Of a stretch of DNA of 64,000 nucleotides, positions 29,101-41,903 are shown in pieces. The DNA is taken from NCBI RefSeq assembly GCF_023016285.1, contig NZ_CP095413.1, forward strand, positions 3,613,001 to 3,677,000, read 5' to 3'. Every line of letters starts with the position of its first letter. Within the stretch, counting starts at the first letter, position 1. The position numbers were made by a program, and so were the translations under genes. The notes beneath the pieces are model-generated. The model saw nothing but the letters and a program-made list of their open reading frames with translations. It did no database searches and was not told the origin of the DNA. The stretch is from Muricauda sp. SCSIO 64092. GTDB lineage: Bacteria > Bacteroidota > Bacteroidia > Flavobacteriales > Flavobacteriaceae.

Positions 29101-32100
29101 GCTGGGACCGGGGGGTTGACCAGGATATATTTCAACAACGGAGGGGACAAGGATAAGCTGCTTTCCGTGGACCAATGGGGCAGCAGTATAGCCTGGACCA
29201 ACATGCAGGGCGCATTTTGGGGCTGTAGCAATTTGGAGGTTAATGCGACTGATGCTCCCAATCTGGGTAGCGTGACCAATATGGTGGATATGTTTTCCGA
29301 ATGTGCCTCACTTACGGGGACGACGGCTACCTCCAACTGGAACTGGAATACGTCCAATGTGACCAATATGGCCTGGGTGTTTTTCGCGGCACAAGCCTTT
29401 AACGGGGACATCAGTTCCTGGGACACTAGCAACGTGACCAATATGAACGGGACTTTTTGGGAGGCACGAGCCTTTAACGGGGACATCAGTTCATGGAATA
29501 CGGAAAAGGTAACAATCATGGGAGGTATGTTTGTGAATGCACTCTTGTTTAACCAGGACCTCAGTTCCTGGGAAACATCGAATGTCACCACTATGGGCAA
29601 CATGTTTAATGGTGCATTCGCCTTTGACCAGGACATCAGTGGTTGGAATATTAGCAAGGTAAAGAATATGTTCAGAATGTTCAAACAGACAAGGGCCTTT
29701 AACCAGGACATAAGTGCCTGGAACACAAGTGGCGTGAACAATATGAACGAAATGTTTAATAATGCACAGGGCTTTGACCAGAACCTGGGGAATTGGGACC
29801 TGGGCAGTTTGACCAATGGTACCGGTATGCTCGCCGGCAGTGGGCTCTCCGTGGCCAATTGGGACGCTACGATCAAAGGTTGGCATGAGCAGGGCTTCCA
29901 CAACACGCTTAGCACCACCATCGGTGCCAACAACCTGGTTTATTGTGAGGCCACCACTGAACGTGCCGATTTTGGCACCAAAATTACCGGTGATACTCCG
30001 GAGGATATTGATCCAACGGCCCTGTGCAAGGATGCGGTACTCATACTGGATGCCAGCGGTACGGCCACCCTGACCACAAATCTTGTGGACAACGGTTCCA
30101 GCGATACCTGTGGCAACGTCTCCTTACAGTTGTCCAAAACCGCCTTTACGACCGCCGGCACGGAAACGGTGACCCTTACGGTGACCGATCCCAACAGCAA
30201 TATCGCCACCTGCACCGCCACGGTCACTGTAGTGGATCAGGCGACAGGAGTGTTTGTCACCAAATGGAACACCACCAATGATGGCACCTCGGACGACAAC
30301 TCCATCACCATCCCAGCTATAGGGACTTATGATGTGGATATAGGTAATGATGGCCTCTACGAACCTGGACTGTTGGGCACAACAGGATCGGTCACCATAG
30401 ATATCACCGCCTATACCGACCCTACAAACAATAATGCCAATTATACCGCTGGGGAAATAGAAGTGGCCCTTCGTAGTGCCGCCTCCGGTACCGGGGCCCT
30501 TACCGGGATACAGTTCAACAATACGGATGATACCCTTAAGCTCCTTTCCGTGGAACAATGGGGTAGCGGCATTGCCTGGAGCACCATGGAAAAGGCATTT
30601 TATGGCTGTGCCAATCTAACCGTGGAAGCGACTGACGCCCCCAACCTGGATGGTGTCGCCGATATGAGCTTTATGTTTTCCGGTGCAAGCAACCTTAACC
30701 AGGACATTGGTAATTGGAACACGGCCAACGTGACCGATATGGGCAATATGTTCAATGGGGCAACAGCCTTTAACCAGAATATTGGCTCCTGGAACACCAC
30801 TAAGGTGACCGATATGGGTAGCATGTTCAATGGTGCCACTGCCTTTGACCAGAACCTGGGCAACTGGGACTTGGGACAATTGACCGAGGGCACCGATATG
30901 CTCAACGGCAGTGGGCTCTCCATTGCCAATTGGGATGCTACCATCATGGGCTGGTACAACCAGAACTTCCATAGCACCCCTACTTTCAATACCATCGGCG
31001 CCTCTGGCTTGGTCTACTGTACTGCCACTGCAGAGCGTGACGCGTTTACTACCTACATTACCGGGGACCGCGCGGAGAATGTCACTCCAACGGCCCAATG
31101 CAAGACAACCATGACCCTTCGATTGGAAGACGGTGGCAGCGCCACCCTGGAGGCCAATTCCCTGGACGATGATTCCTTTGATGACTGTGGGGACGTCACC
31201 TTTACGGTATCCAATGCTAGTGGTGTTGCTGTTAACAACAAGACTTTTACCACTGCCGAAATTGGGGCGAACACCGTGACCCTTACGGTGACCGATCCCA
31301 ACGACAATACAAGTACCTGTACGACCACGGTAATTGTGGAAGATCCGGCAAGTGTATTTGTCACCACCTGGGACACGGAAAAATCCGGTTCCAATAACAA
31401 GTCCATCATGATTCCTGCTGTGGGAACCTACGATGTGGACCTGGGCAATGATGGCACCTATGAACTGACGGACCAAACCGTGACCCAAGCCCTACTTGTG
31501 GATGTGACGTTCTATAACTATGCCGCAGGGGAAATACAAGTTGCCCTTCGCAATGCCGCCTCTGGGATTGGAACCGGGACCAAGACCCTGGACCGGATAC
31601 AATTCAACGGAGTGGGCGATACGCAGAAACTTATTTCCGTGGACCAATGGGGCGACATCAAGTGGACCACCATGGACAGTGCATTTGAAGGCTGCCGGAA
31701 TATGGACGTTCTGGCAACCGACACCCCAGACTTGGGCAATGTGACCAATATGTCCTATATGTTTTTTGGGTGCAATTCCCTTATAGGGACGGACACCAAC
31801 AACTTCTCCGGTTGGAACACCGGTAACGTGACCAATATGGCCCATATGTTCCAAGGTACCATCGTCTTTGACCAGAGCCTGGGGAATTGGGATTTGGGAC
31901 AGTTGACCAGTGGGGGTGGTACCAATATGCTCAATGGCAGTGGCCTTTCCCAGGATAGCTGGGACGCTACCATCGAAGGCTGGCACGCCAAGGGCTACCA
32001 TAATGCTTCCAATTTCCCCACCATTGGAGCCTCCGGACTGGTGTACTGCAGGGCGGGCACCGAGCGCGCCGATTTTGGCACCAAAATTATCGGTGACAGC

Positions 32101-35100
32101 GCAGAAACTACCCTGCCGGCGGCCTCTTGTCATACAGCGGTGATGATACAACTGGACAACAACGACGAAGCCATCCTGGATACCGCCCTTGTGGATAACG
32201 GTTCCAGCGATGCCTGCGGGACCCTCTCCTTTGGCCTATCCAAAACCGAATTTACGACCGCCGACATTGGGGAGGAGACGGTGACCCTTACGGTGACCGA
32301 CCCCAATGGGAACACAAGTACCTGTACGAGCACGGTGACGGTCTTGTATTCCGCAAGCCTGTTCGTGACCACTTGGAACACGGAAAATTCCGGTACATCC
32401 GGTGCTAATTCCATTACCATTCCCGCCATAGGGACCTATGACGTGGATGTGGGTAATGATGGGACCTATGACCTGTTTGCCCAAGGCGGAAACGGGGACA
32501 TTGCCATAGACATTACAACTTATATCGATCCCAACACCAATACGAACTATACTGCCGGGGAAATACAAGTGGCTCTTCGTAATGCCATCACCTTGGCCGG
32601 GACGGGGAACCTCACCGGGATACGGTTCAACAATACGGGGGATAAGCTTAAGCTCCTTTCCGTGGACCAATGGGGAAACAGTATAGCTTGGAGCAGCCTG
32701 GAAGGCGCATTTTATGGCTGTGCCAACCTGGAGGTTGTGGCGACCGATACCCCCAATCTGGGTAACGTGATCAGCATGGCCAATATGTTCAACGGTTGTA
32801 CCACGCTTACCGGGGCAACAAGCTTCGCTACCTGGAATACGACTGGCGTGGCCAATATGGCCAATATGTTTGCCAATGCCACCTCTTTTGACCAGCACCT
32901 GGGGAATTGGGACCTGGGGTTATTGACCAGTGGGGGTGGGGCCAATATGCTGGACAACTCTGGGCTCTCTGTGGCCAACTGGGACGCCACCTTGATCGGG
33001 TGGGAGGCTCAGGACTTCACAAACAGCACTACTATCGGTGCCTCCAATTTAATCTACTGCACCGCTGGAGACGAGCGTGCCGCAATGACGACATTTACCT
33101 TTGCTGGTGATAGCGCGGAAACGACCAAGCCAACAGCACTGTGCAAGGTGGCGACAGTTCGACTGGATGGTGGCACGGCCACCCTGACAACTGCTGATGT
33201 TGACGATGGTTCCAACGATGCCTGCGGGACCGTCTCCTTGAGCCTATCCAAAACCGACTTTACAACAACGGATATTGGGGTGAATACAGTGACCCTTACG
33301 GTGACCGATCCCAACGGCAACTCAGAAACCTGTGACGCCATGGTAATCGTGGAAGACCCGGCAAGCGTATTTGTCACCACCTGGGACACGGAAAATTCCG
33401 GTACCTCCGGTAGTAGCTCCATCACCATCCCCGCTTTAGGAACCTATGATGTGGATGTGGGCAATGATGGCACCTATGACCTGTACGCCCAAGGCGGGAA
33501 CGGGAGCATTACCATAGATATTACCGCTTATACCAATCCTGCTACCAATACGAATTATGCGGCAGGGGAAATACAGGTGGCCCTTCGCAATGCCATTACC
33601 TCGGCTGGGACGGGGAACCTAACGGGGATACAGTTCAACAATACGGATGATATCCTTAAACTGCTTTCCGTGGACCAATGGGGCCACATCAACTGGACGA
33701 CCATGGAAAATGCATTTTATGGCTGTGCCGAAATGAATGTTCTGGCGAGCGATGTCCCCAATCTGGACAATGTGACCAATATGGCCTTCATGTTTTCCGG
33801 AGCAAGTGCCTTTAATGCGGACATCAGTTCCTGGAACACGGCCAACGTGATCAATATGGCCAGCATGTTCCATGCTGCCAGTGCCTTTGACCAGAATATC
33901 GGTTCCTGGAACACCAGTAGCGTGACCGATATGTCCTCCATGTTCAAGGATGCCAGTGCATTTGATCAGAACTTGGGCGCGTGGGATTTGGGGGCGTTGA
34001 CCAATGGTACCGATATGCTCAACGGCAGTGGGCTCTCCCAGGGCAATTGGGATGCCACACTCATTGGCTGGCACAACCAGAACTTCCACAACACGCTTAC
34101 TGTCACTATTGGCGCCTCTGGACTGGAATACTGTGAAGCCAATGCCGAGCGTACTGATTTTGGCAATAAAATAACCGGTGATGATCATGAAAAAGATCTT
34201 CCCGATGCCCAGTGTAAAGGGGTGACCGTGACACTTCAGCCGGATACTGGTGGCATCCTTGGAGCTACAGTGGATGCCGTTGATTTGAACAACGGTTCCA
34301 GCGATGTCTGTGGGGATGTTTCTTTCACGATATCCAAAACGAGCTTTACCATTGATGATGTTGGGGCAAACGCGGTGACCCTTACGGTCACCGATGCATA
34401 TGGCAACGAAAAAGAATGCGAGACCACAGTGACCGTGTTGGATTCCGTAACGTTTGTTACCACCTGGGACACGACCAGGACCGGCGGAAACGGCGCTTCC
34501 GATGCGAACTCTTTCAACATCCCCGCCTTCGGGACATACGATATAGATCTGGGTGCTGATGGCAGTTACGAATTGCAGGGCGTGAGAGATGATATTACCG
34601 TGAACGTGACCACTCACGGCTATACCGCCGGGGTGATACAGGTGGCCCTTCGCGATGCATCACCCACCGCAAACATGAAGCTACGGGGTATCCAGTTCAA
34701 CAGTAGGCTCCACGGTGGGGACCACGATAAGCTACTTTCTGTGGATCAATGGGGCGACATAGCCTGGCTCAACCTGGCGGCTGCATTTTGGGACTGTACC
34801 AATATGAACGTTCTGGCGACCGACGCTCCAGACCTGACCCTTATAACAAATTTGGGCTATATGTTTAGTGGTGCAACTTCCCTTAATGCGGACCTTAGTT
34901 CCTGGGATACAAGCAACATAACCCTAATGCCCCATATGTTTGCTCTTGCATCTTCCTTTAACGGGGACATCAGCTCCTGGAATACAAGCAATGTGACCAG
35001 TATGGTCCATATGTTCTGGAATGCACAAGCCTTTGATCAGGACATCGGTGCCTGGGACACCGGCAACGTGACCAGCATGAGCGGTATGTTCCGGGAGGCA

Positions 35101-38100
35101 TATGCCTTTAACGGGAACATTGGTTCCTGGAACACAAGCAGCGTAACCACAATGAACTATATGTTTCATAGAGCACACGCCTTTAACCAGAATCTGGGGG
35201 AGTGGGACCTGGGGCAGTTGAACGATGCCGAGTATATGCTTGATACCGCTGGACTCTCTGTCGAGAACTGGGACGCCACACTCAGGGGTTGGCACAGCCA
35301 GGACTTCAATAACGCGGTGACCATAGAAGCCAATAAACTGCAATACTGTAGTGCCTTTGCCGAACGTGCGGAACTGAACGATTCCCCCTTCAAAATCAGT
35401 GGCGATAGCAAACAAAGCCAGGCACCGACGGCCGTATGCCAGGTATCGGTAACGCTGGAACTGGACTCCAACGATACAGCTACCCTGGATGAGGCCCTTG
35501 TGGACAACGGTTCCTATGATGAATGTGGGAACGTTGAACTGGACATAGATACCAAAAACTTTACGGCCGCGCACCTGGGTGCGAACACCGTGACCCTTAC
35601 GGTGACCGACTCCAATGGCAGTACGGATACCTGCGATACCACGGTAAACGTGGTGCAGAACCTGGCGCCCGTAGCTTCCTGTAAGGACGCAATCACCGTG
35701 GAATTGGACGATGCGGGCAGTGTAACGATCGAACCGGAGGCTTTGGACGATGGCTCTTCCGATAATGGTGGCGCGGTGTCCCTTTCCCTGGACACTACCG
35801 ATTTCACCTGTTTCAATGTGGGAACGGTACAGACGGTGACCCTTACGGTAACCGATATTGTTGGCACTACGGCCACCTGCACCACGGACGTTACGGTAGT
35901 GGACGTGACCCCGCCTACGGCGGAATGCCAGACGGCAACGGTTCGACTGAACTCCAGCGGAGTTGGCAACCTGACCAGTACTTCCCAAGTGGTCAGTGGT
36001 TCCGATACCTGCGGGACTGTCCTGGTGGAGGTATCCAAAACCCAATTCACGACCACCGACCTCGGCGATAACGCGGTGACCGTTACCGTGACCGATGGCA
36101 GCGACAACGAACAAACCTGTGTAACTACCGTTACCGTATTGTCCGCCTCGGCGCCCATAGCGGTCTGCCAGGATATTACGGTGACATTGGACGATGCGGG
36201 CAGCGCGACAATTACGACGTCGGACATCGATAACGGCTCGTCCGATAGTGATGGCATTGCCTCCCTATCCCTGGACAAGGCAAGTTTTGGCTGTTCCGAT
36301 GTAGCACTGCCGCAGTCCGTGACCCTTACGGTGACCGACACTATAGGTAACACGGCCACCTGCACGGCAACGGTAACCGTGAAGGACGAGACCGCTCCTT
36401 CGGCGCGGTGCAAGTTTGCAACAATCCAATTGGATGACAACGGTGAGGCCAATTTGACGACCGACCTTGTGGACGACGGTTCCAGCGATGCCTGTGGGAA
36501 CGTTTCCCTGAGTATATCCAAGGATTTCTTTACGACTTTGGACCTGGGCGTGAACACGGTTACGCTTGCCGTGAGGGATGTCAATGGGAATACGAACAAT
36601 TGTACCACTGGGGTGACCGTGGAAGATGTTACGGTTCCCATCGCAGAATGCCAGGGCATCAGCGTGGAACTGGACGCACTGGGCAGCGCAACGATTGCCA
36701 CATCGGACATCGACAACGGCTCGTTCGACAACAGTAAAACCGATGTCTCCCTTTCCTTGAACAAGAATACTTTTGGCTGTTCCGATATCGGTGATAACAC
36801 GGTGACCCTTACCGTAACAGATGACAGCAGCAATGCGGCTGAATGTACGGCCACCGTTACTGTGGGGGACAATACCCGGCCAACGGCCATATGCAAGACT
36901 GCGGTGGAGCTCGAATTGGGCAGCGGTGGTACGGCCACGCTAACGACCGACGATGTGGACAACGGTTCGAGTGATAACTGTTCGATTTCACTAAGCCTTT
37001 CCCAAAGCAGCTTTGATACCTCCCACCTTGGTGATAACACGGTGACCCTTACTGCGGAGGATACCAGTGGTAATATTGCCTTCTGCGATACCACGGTCAC
37101 AGTGGTGGATGGTGCGGAACCTACGGCCATTTGCCAGGACATTACCGCGGAACTGGATGCAACTGGAAGTGTAACGATTACAGCTTCGGAGGTTGACAAT
37201 GGCTCTTTTGACAACAGTAGCACCAACGTAAGCCTTTCCCTGGATACGAACACTTTTGACTGTTCCGGGATCGGTGATCACACCGTAACCCTAACGGTGG
37301 AGGATGACAGCAGCAACACAGCTACCTGTACCGCCACGGTAACCGTGGAGGATAATAGCTTACCAACGGCGAGTAATCCAACATCGGTTAACGTAGAGTG
37401 TGTGTCCGATGTTCCCGATGTGGATACCACGGTGGTGACCGATGAAACCGATAATTGTGGGACACCAACGGTCACCCATGTGGGCGATGATACCAGTACT
37501 CCGGGAACAATTGTCCGGACCTATAGGGTGAGCGATGCCGCAGGGAACCATATTGATGTGGCCCAGACCATTACAATAAGGGATGTGACCCCGCCAACGG
37601 CAGTATGCAAGACGGACGTAGAACTCGAACTGGGCAACGACGGTACGGCCACCCTGGATGCAAACTCCTTGGATAACGGTTCCAGTGATAATTGCGGGAT
37701 TGCCTCCTTGAATGTATCCCAAAGCAGCTTTGATGCCACCCACCTCGGGACCAACACGGTGACCCTTACCGTGAGGGACAACGGTGATAACATAACCACC
37801 TGCGATACCACGGTCACTGTGGTGGACGGTGTGGACCCAACGGCCATTTGCCAGGACATTGGCGTGGAATTGGGCGCAACAGGCAGTGCAACGATTGCTG
37901 CAGCAGACGTGGATAACGGCTCGTTTGACAACAGTGGCACCGTGACCCTTTCCCTGGATATGGACACTTTTGACTGCTCCGGGCTGGGACAGCGCGTGGT
38001 GACCCTAACGGTGACGGATGGCAGTAACAACACGGTCACCTGCACCGCTACGGTAACCGTGGAGGATAAGATTTCCCCAACAGCGGGCAATCCATCACCG

Positions 38101-39567
38101 ATAAACGTAGAGTGCGCATCCGATGTCCCTGTCGTGGATACCGCTGTGGTGACGGACGAAGCCGACAACTGTGGAACACCAACGGTCACCCATATAGGCG
38201 ATGACACCAGCACTCCGGGAACGATTATCCGAACCTATCGAGTGAGCGATGCCACAGGAAATACTATTGATGTGACCCAGACCATTACGGTAAGGGATGT
38301 TACCATACCGACGGCCGTATGCCAGGCGGCGACCCTGGAACTGGGTACCGATGGCACGGCCACCCTGGATGCGGCCCTGGTGGACAACGGTTCCAGTGAT
38401 GCCTGCGGGGACGTTTCTTTGGACGTGTCCCAGAGCAGCTTTACAGCCTCCGACCTTGGAACGCACACGGTGACCCTGACGGTGACCGATGGTAGTAACA
38501 ATACAAACACCTGCGAAGCCACGATTACCGTGGTGGACAACATGGCCCCAACGGCCATTTGCCAGGACGTTACCGTAGAACTGGACGAAACGGGAAGTGC
38601 AACGATTGTGGCAGCGGACGTGGACAATGGCTCGTTTGACAATAGTGGTACGGTGTCCCTTTCCCTGGATAGGACCAATTTTGGCTGTCCCGAGGTTGGG
38701 GAGAACACGGTAACCCTTACCGTGACCGACAGCAGTGGGAATATGGCCAGTTGTACCGCTACGGTAACGGTCCAGGATACAAGCACAGCGTTGACCATTG
38801 TGACCAACAGCGGACCGATCTGCCCGGGCTCCGTCCTACAATTGGACGAAATAAGTGGACTGGGAACCGCATGGTCATGGACCAGTAATGGAAATGCCAT
38901 TTTTAACGACCCTGATATACAAAACCCGGAAGTGACCAATGTCTCGGATGGGGAGGAGTTCACCGTTAGGGTTACCCTGGCCAATGGCTGTACGGTTACG
39001 GGCGCTACCACGGCCTTTATTCTGGAGGTGCCTGTCCTGGAGACGGAGGGCGAACAGCTGTTCTGTGCCTTGGACAACGCCACGGTATCGGATTTGGTGG
39101 CTTCCGGTGATGGCACCATACGCTGGTATTCGGATGAGGACAGCATAGTGGAACTGGAGAGCGACGTTCCCCTTGAGGACGGTACCATCTACTATGGATT
39201 GTTGGAGGACGCTAATGGATGTATTTCCGAACGGGTTGCAGTGGCCATAAGCATTACCATGCGGGGCTGTGAAGAACCACCGGAGGCGGACAAACTCGGC
39301 TTCTCTCCGAACGGTGATGGGGTCAATGATACCTTTTCCATTTCCTGGTTGAGGAACGATTACCCCAATTATAGCCTTTCGGTCTATGACCGTAATGGTT
39401 CCATGGTGTATGAAGGAAATATCAGCACACCGGACTGGGACGGCAGCGCCGATCGTGGCCTTGTCCTGGGGGATGGTAAACTGCCCAACGGCGTATATTT
39501 TTATACGATAGATTTCGGAGACGGCAGCACACCGCCAGTACAGGGGATTGTCTATCTGAACCGATAA
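23143..39567 (+). CDS. Giant T9SS-exported surface protein with 11 DUF285 modules and 13 HYR-like domains
   Basis: A 5,474-residue protein with a signal peptide (about 1-29, ending TTGLFAQ). Eleven modules of 300-450 residues begin with a (F)VTTWDT stretch at about residues 31, 396, 699, 1122, 1480, 1924, 2370, 2738, 3073, 3409 and 3770. Each has a beta-rich start ([18 protein letters not shown]), a 25-residue DUF285/BspA repeat array (F-N-x-D-I/L-x-x-W-N/D-T/V-S/G-x-V-T-x-M pattern) and a closing HYR-like domain. Thirteen more HYR-like domains run from about 4169 to 5212, then two Ig-like segments. The end is a type B T9SS/gliding-motility sorting domain (from about 5381, [14 protein letters not shown] to IVYLNR). 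It should be exported and attached to the cell surface, where adhesion is the likely role. It is paralogous to the gene at 58213. Confidence 0.95.
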   Translation: MRTDYFMGLKGLLLSFFMGLAMTTGLFAQSEFITTWDTTNPGTSNSNSITIPLTGTYDVDLGADGTYEPTLQNSTGTITIDITTFEDPNTRQNYTAGEIKIAIRNALSGDGTLERIYFSNTGDKEKLLSVEQWGSSIAWTDMYGAFYGCANLEVKASDAPDLSKLTGTSLETMFRNCTSLTGNTGFSNWNTSKVTSMRSMFQGASNFNGAIGYWNTSKVTSMREMFLNTEAFDQNLGNWNLGQLTDGFAMLNGIGLSITNWDATLKGWHSQNFTNSLDIWASGLVHCEAAAERSALIANGFNITGDSLEASPPTAVCREATLQLDIDGTATLDAALVDDGSSDACGEVSLTVSKNSFTTADLGANTVTLTVISDKDNKTQSCVTTVTVVDSTSLFVTTWDTENSGTSGNSSITIPAIGTYDVDVGNDGTFDLFAQGGSGSITIDITTFINPETNTNYAAGEIQVALRNAITLAGTGNLTGMQFNNTGDTLKLLSVDQWGDINWSTMAGAFYGCSNLEAKASDVPDLDSVTDMSNMFNGATAFDGDLGAWDLGQLTNGTGMLNGSGLSEDNWDATLIGWHGQDFTNTATIGASGLVYCKAVSQRTALISNGFSFTGDTQGTTPPKAECREAVLQLDTSGSATLDVALVDNGSEGCGVSLSLSNSSFTTVDLGANTVTLTVTNGSTTSTCQTTVTVVNPETFVTTWNTSTSGPSGTNSITIPASGTYDVDLGNDGEYDLTDQSGSVTIDVTSYGYTAGKIQVALRNAVSGAGNLSSIVFNNRGDKRKLLSVDNWGSSIAWSTMERAFYGCINLQINATDAPNLSNVTNVNGMFRACTSLTGAKGFSHWDTGNVTSMAEMFRSASAFDGDLSGWNTSSVTDMSLMFSLTNVFNQDLSSWDTSNVLNMDGMFSASGFNGEIGMWNTSSVTTMSSMFAAAKSFNRDLSGWNTSSVTNMGYLFQFAEAFDQSLGAWDMSNVTAGREMLYLAGLSVASWDATIIGWDAQQLTNTVTIWANGLEYCTAGTERAALSLNIINDSKETTPPTAVCQSTILQLATDGTATLAIASVDNGSNDACGDVSLSLSKVSFVTADIGEETVTLTVEDPNGNESSCTAKVTIVAHPTSAFVTTWDTTESGASGDNSITIPATGTYDVDVGNDGTYDLFDQTGTTTVIVTNYTDPTTSSNYTAGEIQVALSSAATGAGTLTRIHFGGTDGGDSEKLLSVDQWSTNVAWGTMEGAFEGCTNLKVGTDDAPNLGSVSTMANMFKGCTSLEGGTGFAIWNTAGVSNMAGMFSGAVSFNGEIGSWDTGSVTDMTSMLNGATGFDQDLGGWDLGLLTLATSMLNGTGLSVANWDATLVGWHGQGSNGLTVGASGLVYCEAFNERGSMNFVITGDGVSQDLPTALCKDVTVQLDGATGTAILTADLVDDGSDGCGDISLVVRPNAFTTAGTETATLTVTAASTLTNTCTTSVTVLASTVPTDVFVTTWDTTKSGSSTDTSITIPAIGTYDVDVGNDGSFDLLDQTGTTTVDISTYGYSAGEIKVALRNAVSGDGSLTGFKGGGSKLLSVDQWGSGIAWTTMEEAFRGCGNLEIRALDAPDLGNVTSMRWMFNGCTSLTGKLGSLASWNTANVTDMRGVFYGATVFDGDIGSWDVGSVTDMIYMFTSASAFNQDIGSWNVSSVRDMEGMFGFATSFDQDLAWNTSSLSSMRYLFWGATSFNGDLSTWDVGNVNSMWSVFHDASAFNGDLSSWNVGKVQDMESMFDGASSFDQNLGAWNMASLFNGAAMLSGTGLSEANWDATLKGWHAQNLTVGAAIGADGLVYCEAGDERAAMSFNFYGDSPRSTPTASCKTATVRLDITGTATLDAVLLDDGSTHECGTITNFSLSTDTFTTADIGSKTVTLTVADGNGNTGTCETTVTVEAYPTTAFVTTWRTTDSDTSITIPASGTYDVDLGDDGNYDIEGQTGSLTVNIADYGFAAGDIRVALRNTAGTGGLTRIYFNNGGDKDKLLSVDQWGSSIAWTNMQGAFWGCSNLEVNATDAPNLGSVTNMVDMFSECASLTGTTATSNWNWNTSNVTNMAWVFFAAQAFNGDISSWDTSNVTNMNGTFWEARAFNGDISSWNTEKVTIMGGMFVNALLFNQDLSSWETSNVTTMGNMFNGAFAFDQDISGWNISKVKNMFRMFKQTRAFNQDISAWNTSGVNNMNEMFNNAQGFDQNLGNWDLGSLTNGTGMLAGSGLSVANWDATIKGWHEQGFHNTLSTTIGANNLVYCEATTERADFGTKITGDTPEDIDPTALCKDAVLILDASGTATLTTNLVDNGSSDTCGNVSLQLSKTAFTTAGTETVTLTVTDPNSNIATCTATVTVVDQATGVFVTKWNTTNDGTSDDNSITIPAIGTYDVDIGNDGLYEPGLLGTTGSVTIDITAYTDPTNNNANYTAGEIEVALRSAASGTGALTGIQFNNTDDTLKLLSVEQWGSGIAWSTMEKAFYGCANLTVEATDAPNLDGVADMSFMFSGASNLNQDIGNWNTANVTDMGNMFNGATAFNQNIGSWNTTKVTDMGSMFNGATAFDQNLGNWDLGQLTEGTDMLNGSGLSIANWDATIMGWYNQNFHSTPTFNTIGASGLVYCTATAERDAFTTYITGDRAENVTPTAQCKTTMTLRLEDGGSATLEANSLDDDSFDDCGDVTFTVSNASGVAVNNKTFTTAEIGANTVTLTVTDPNDNTSTCTTTVIVEDPASVFVTTWDTEKSGSNNKSIMIPAVGTYDVDLGNDGTYELTDQTVTQALLVDVTFYNYAAGEIQVALRNAASGIGTGTKTLDRIQFNGVGDTQKLISVDQWGDIKWTTMDSAFEGCRNMDVLATDTPDLGNVTNMSYMFFGCNSLIGTDTNNFSGWNTGNVTNMAHMFQGTIVFDQSLGNWDLGQLTSGGGTNMLNGSGLSQDSWDATIEGWHAKGYHNASNFPTIGASGLVYCRAGTERADFGTKIIGDSAETTLPAASCHTAVMIQLDNNDEAILDTALVDNGSSDACGTLSFGLSKTEFTTADIGEETVTLTVTDPNGNTSTCTSTVTVLYSASLFVTTWNTENSGTSGANSITIPAIGTYDVDVGNDGTYDLFAQGGNGDIAIDITTYIDPNTNTNYTAGEIQVALRNAITLAGTGNLTGIRFNNTGDKLKLLSVDQWGNSIAWSSLEGAFYGCANLEVVATDTPNLGNVISMANMFNGCTTLTGATSFATWNTTGVANMANMFANATSFDQHLGNWDLGLLTSGGGANMLDNSGLSVANWDATLIGWEAQDFTNSTTIGASNLIYCTAGDERAAMTTFTFAGDSAETTKPTALCKVATVRLDGGTATLTTADVDDGSNDACGTVSLSLSKTDFTTTDIGVNTVTLTVTDPNGNSETCDAMVIVEDPASVFVTTWDTENSGTSGSSSITIPALGTYDVDVGNDGTYDLYAQGGNGSITIDITAYTNPATNTNYAAGEIQVALRNAITSAGTGNLTGIQFNNTDDILKLLSVDQWGHINWTTMENAFYGCAEMNVLASDVPNLDNVTNMAFMFSGASAFNADISSWNTANVINMASMFHAASAFDQNIGSWNTSSVTDMSSMFKDASAFDQNLGAWDLGALTNGTDMLNGSGLSQGNWDATLIGWHNQNFHNTLTVTIGASGLEYCEANAERTDFGNKITGDDHEKDLPDAQCKGVTVTLQPDTGGILGATVDAVDLNNGSSDVCGDVSFTISKTSFTIDDVGANAVTLTVTDAYGNEKECETTVTVLDSVTFVTTWDTTRTGGNGASDANSFNIPAFGTYDIDLGADGSYELQGVRDDITVNVTTHGYTAGVIQVALRDASPTANMKLRGIQFNSRLHGGDHDKLLSVDQWGDIAWLNLAAAFWDCTNMNVLATDAPDLTLITNLGYMFSGATSLNADLSSWDTSNITLMPHMFALASSFNGDISSWNTSNVTSMVHMFWNAQAFDQDIGAWDTGNVTSMSGMFREAYAFNGNIGSWNTSSVTTMNYMFHRAHAFNQNLGEWDLGQLNDAEYMLDTAGLSVENWDATLRGWHSQDFNNAVTIEANKLQYCSAFAERAELNDSPFKISGDSKQSQAPTAVCQVSVTLELDSNDTATLDEALVDNGSYDECGNVELDIDTKNFTAAHLGANTVTLTVTDSNGSTDTCDTTVNVVQNLAPVASCKDAITVELDDAGSVTIEPEALDDGSSDNGGAVSLSLDTTDFTCFNVGTVQTVTLTVTDIVGTTATCTTDVTVVDVTPPTAECQTATVRLNSSGVGNLTSTSQVVSGSDTCGTVLVEVSKTQFTTTDLGDNAVTVTVTDGSDNEQTCVTTVTVLSASAPIAVCQDITVTLDDAGSATITTSDIDNGSSDSDGIASLSLDKASFGCSDVALPQSVTLTVTDTIGNTATCTATVTVKDETAPSARCKFATIQLDDNGEANLTTDLVDDGSSDACGNVSLSISKDFFTTLDLGVNTVTLAVRDVNGNTNNCTTGVTVEDVTVPIAECQGISVELDALGSATIATSDIDNGSFDNSKTDVSLSLNKNTFGCSDIGDNTVTLTVTDDSSNAAECTATVTVGDNTRPTAICKTAVELELGSGGTATLTTDDVDNGSSDNCSISLSLSQSSFDTSHLGDNTVTLTAEDTSGNIAFCDTTVTVVDGAEPTAICQDITAELDATGSVTITASEVDNGSFDNSSTNVSLSLDTNTFDCSGIGDHTVTLTVEDDSSNTATCTATVTVEDNSLPTASNPTSVNVECVSDVPDVDTTVVTDETDNCGTPTVTHVGDDTSTPGTIVRTYRVSDAAGNHIDVAQTITIRDVTPPTAVCKTDVELELGNDGTATLDANSLDNGSSDNCGIASLNVSQSSFDATHLGTNTVTLTVRDNGDNITTCDTTVTVVDGVDPTAICQDIGVELGATGSATIAAADVDNGSFDNSGTVTLSLDMDTFDCSGLGQRVVTLTVTDGSNNTVTCTATVTVEDKISPTAGNPSPINVECASDVPVVDTAVVTDEADNCGTPTVTHIGDDTSTPGTIIRTYRVSDATGNTIDVTQTITVRDVTIPTAVCQAATLELGTDGTATLDAALVDNGSSDACGDVSLDVSQSSFTASDLGTHTVTLTVTDGSNNTNTCEATITVVDNMAPTAICQDVTVELDETGSATIVAADVDNGSFDNSGTVSLSLDRTNFGCPEVGENTVTLTVTDSSGNMASCTATVTVQDTSTALTIVTNSGPICPGSVLQLDEISGLGTAWSWTSNGNAIFNDPDIQNPEVTNVSDGEEFTVRVTLANGCTVTGATTAFILEVPVLETEGEQLFCALDNATVSDLVASGDGTIRWYSDEDSIVELESDVPLEDGTIYYGLLEDANGCISERVAVAISITMRGCEEPPEADKLGFSPNGDGVNDTFSISWLRNDYPNYSLSVYDRNGSMVYEGNISTPDWDGSADRGLVLGDGKLPNGVYFYTIDFGDGSTPPVQGIVYLNR

Positions 39568-39679
39568 AAACAAATAAGAACGATTGATGTTCCAAAAGAA
39601 AGTAATATAAGCATCGCACTGGGCACTGAAACGTATCCTCAGCGTTTACTGTCCAAAAGTTGCGGTTGAAGGAAAAAAT

Positions 39680-39744
39680 ACAATTGGGGCTCCCTTTGCT
39701 ATTTTTGGAAGGCCATTACCAGTGCAAAGGGTCGGCCCCATTGT
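39680..39744. terminator. Long hairpin downstream of the giant gene
   Basis: ACAATTGGGGC (39680-39690) pairs with GCCCCATTGT (39735-39744) with one bulge, and CCCTTTGC (39692-39699) pairs perfectly with GCAAAGGG (39724-39731). No strong T-run follows, so it could be a terminator between convergent genes or an RNA-protecting structure. The rest of 39568-39935 holds no gene. Confidence 0.5.
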
Positions 39745-39935
39745 TATGAACATTGGGTTCCGAAAGGGCACATCTTAAAGTTAAATTTTTTTTGGCCTCT
39801 CAGATTCCTTCAGCACTTTGGGATTTAGACGGGTTCCTTGATAAATACGTACGGCCCATAATAGTTACAGCCTTGTATACATTGAATCCAATCAAGAGTC
39901 TTCCAAAACAATAAATGAGGGGGAGTCATAGCGAA

Positions 39936-41516
39936 TTAAACACTAAATAATTGGGACTTTTTAAGGTATGGAGAAGATATTTTCGTTTCCCCAGTCCCAG
40001 GATTTCGATAAACCCTATAAATAACAGCATCCTCTGAAGCACTTTCAATAATGATTGGACTATGGGTGGTGAAAAAGAATTGCACCCTAGGTAGCAGCAT
40101 CCTCAATTTTTTGACCAAAACCCTTTGCCATTTTGGGTGGAGATGCAGGTCAATTTCATCTACCAGGACAATTCCATAGAGGTTTTTGACTTTCTTTACC
40201 TCGGGTTGACTGCTGCTCAGTCTGCAGAGCAAATCCGAAACAAAAATTACCATACTTCGGTATCCCTCCGATAACTGGTTAAAATGGAGCGGAGTCCCTT
40301 TTTCAATAAAAGTGACGGTATTGTACCCTATTCGTATTTGAACATTTTTATCGGACAGCCCATAGAACATATGTTCCAAAAATGATGTAGAAAACAGAGT
40401 TGCGGCGCCCCTATTATTTTTGGGATCCAGAGTCGTATTTCCATGCTCTTGTAATTCAGTCCGTTTTTGGTTCATAAGCCAGGAAATGGGGTTCATTAGT
40501 GTTTGGTCGTTATCGAAAAGGGACATAAATCCATACGATTCGGAATTGGACGACCGATACCTCGCCCGATGGGGGCCATATGCATATAAGTCCTTTAAAT
40601 AGCCATCAGTTTTTTGACCATATTTTTTACCTCGGCTGTCAATCCCAAGAAGCTCCATTGAAGAATGACCATTTAAGATATGTTTTGTTTTACCGGCCTT
40701 TTCCCCATTGGTATGTTCCAATACGAAAAATCGATTGAATGTTAGATAAATGGCCATTAAAACAAGGGATTTCCCATCTCCGTTTTCTCCTACAAAATAA
40801 ACTTCTTTGGCGCTGGAGAGATTGTCGATGCATGCCCGGTGGATAGCGTGAAAATTGGCTATTTTGACGGTATTGATATAATTGTCCTCGGTTTCGGTCA
40901 TTTTGATTCCCTCCAACCATGACCAAAATTTATTGCTCGAAATACCCATGGCCTTATGAAAGTTGTTGCCAAGGCATATTTTGTAAAAATCGGTGTCATT
41001 TGGTGTCACTTTGGTGAGCCTGGTAATCCTTTCTTTAAGTACTCTTTTGAATAGTTTACCAACTTCGAAATTTTTAAAAATAGGGGAAAAATCAAAAGGA
41101 ACTTCTTTTGCCTTTCTGAGATAGGGTTTGGCAGCGCCCGACTCTACAAGCGCACTTCTGATATTGGTGTATTCCTTACCGGATGTGTAGACAAACAGGC
41201 CCTTCATATCATCACCAGTGTACTCTTCCGCAAATTTCTTTACGATTTCCCCATGTGTGAAGATTACGGAAAACAAAGCAAAGAGTTTTTTCTCTTGGGG
41301 ATATTTTTGGATATCGATCCAGTACTCGGGAATAGCATGATCAAGGGATTTCATTCCAAGAAATGAACGAAGTATGCGCCCATCCATTTTGGCTTCCCGA
41401 TCCACATATTTTCTTAGGATTTCGGGACTGTGGACAACCTCCATTACCTGGACTATGTCATATTTTGTCCAAGAAGTTCGAATTTTGGTAAAGTTAAAAT
41501 CGCCATTAAATTCCAT
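39936..41516 (-). CDS. AAA ATPase of the ABC/OLD-like class, with unknown N-terminal domain
   Basis: A 526-residue ATPase. Walker A is G243-E-N-G-D-G-K-S250, the ABC-like signature QLSEGYRSM is at about 411-419, Walker B plus Glu is GIVLVDEIDLHLHP at about 444-457, and the H-loop is FFTTHSP at about 479-485. This is the arrangement of AAA_21/OLD-type ATPases that are frequent in phage-defence systems. The first 200 residues form a separate charged domain that I do not recognise; it could be the effector. The next gene upstream in transcription order is a DNA adenine methyltransferase. The 387-bp gap between them has two GTGTACAC palindromes that probably control this gene. Confidence 0.85.
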   Translation of the reverse strand: MEFNGDFNFTKIRTSWTKYDIVQVMEVVHSPEILRKYVDREAKMDGRILRSFLGMKSLDHAIPEYWIDIQKYPQEKKLFALFSVIFTHGEIVKKFAEEYTGDDMKGLFVYTSGKEYTNIRSALVESGAAKPYLRKAKEVPFDFSPIFKNFEVGKLFKRVLKERITRLTKVTPNDTDFYKICLGNNFHKAMGISSNKFWSWLEGIKMTETEDNYINTVKIANFHAIHRACIDNLSSAKEVYFVGENGDGKSLVLMAIYLTFNRFFVLEHTNGEKAGKTKHILNGHSSMELLGIDSRGKKYGQKTDGYLKDLYAYGPHRARYRSSNSESYGFMSLFDNDQTLMNPISWLMNQKRTELQEHGNTTLDPKNNRGAATLFSTSFLEHMFYGLSDKNVQIRIGYNTVTFIEKGTPLHFNQLSEGYRSMVIFVSDLLCRLSSSQPEVKKVKNLYGIVLVDEIDLHLHPKWQRVLVKKLRMLLPRVQFFFTTHSPIIIESASEDAVIYRVYRNPGTGETKISSPYLKKSQLFSV

Positions 41517-41631
41517 AGGGTAACTACATAAGGGTAACTACATACAATATGGGATAGGCTTGAAAAGTATTTCCATAGTTTTATTCATTGCCACAAAATC
41601 AGTTTACCTCACATCCCTTACATTCAAATCC

Positions 41632-41672
41632 AGTGTACACACTAAAAAGTGTGTTGATTGAAGTGTACACTT
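41632..41672. promoter_or_regulatory. Operator-like double palindrome upstream of the ATPase gene
   Basis: AGTGTACAC (41632-41640) and AAGTGTACACTT (41661-41672, a perfect 12-bp palindrome) share the GTGTACAC core, starts 30 bp apart. Between them CACACT-aaaa-AGTGTG is a further dyad. They lie about 120-155 bp before the ATPase start on the minus strand, in a gap with no other gene (41517-41903). Confidence 0.6.
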
Positions 41673-41903
41673 ACAATACAAAAAGGACTTTTCCTTCAAG
41701 TTCAAGTACTGGGGGTAGAATGAAAAACGTAATGTAACAAGCGGAACCCTATGACGATATCTGGGGCCAATACCACAGTTGAAGGGATGGAATTCGGTCC
41801 AGGAAGTCCTTGGGATCCTGTTTTTCCAGCAGTTCCAAAATCAAAAATAGGGGCCTCTTTGTTAAAACCCTTGCCCCATTTTACATCCTTTACCGTTTAT
41901 AGC

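Noticed and set aside
23200..39573. Many long open frames on the minus strand inside the first giant gene (up to about 580 codons)
   Set aside because: They mirror the repeated, G/C-biased codons of the real gene, recur at each module and are rich in Pro/Ser/Val or His/Gly without a domain. The plus-strand frame is intact over 16 kb with signal peptide and sorting domain.
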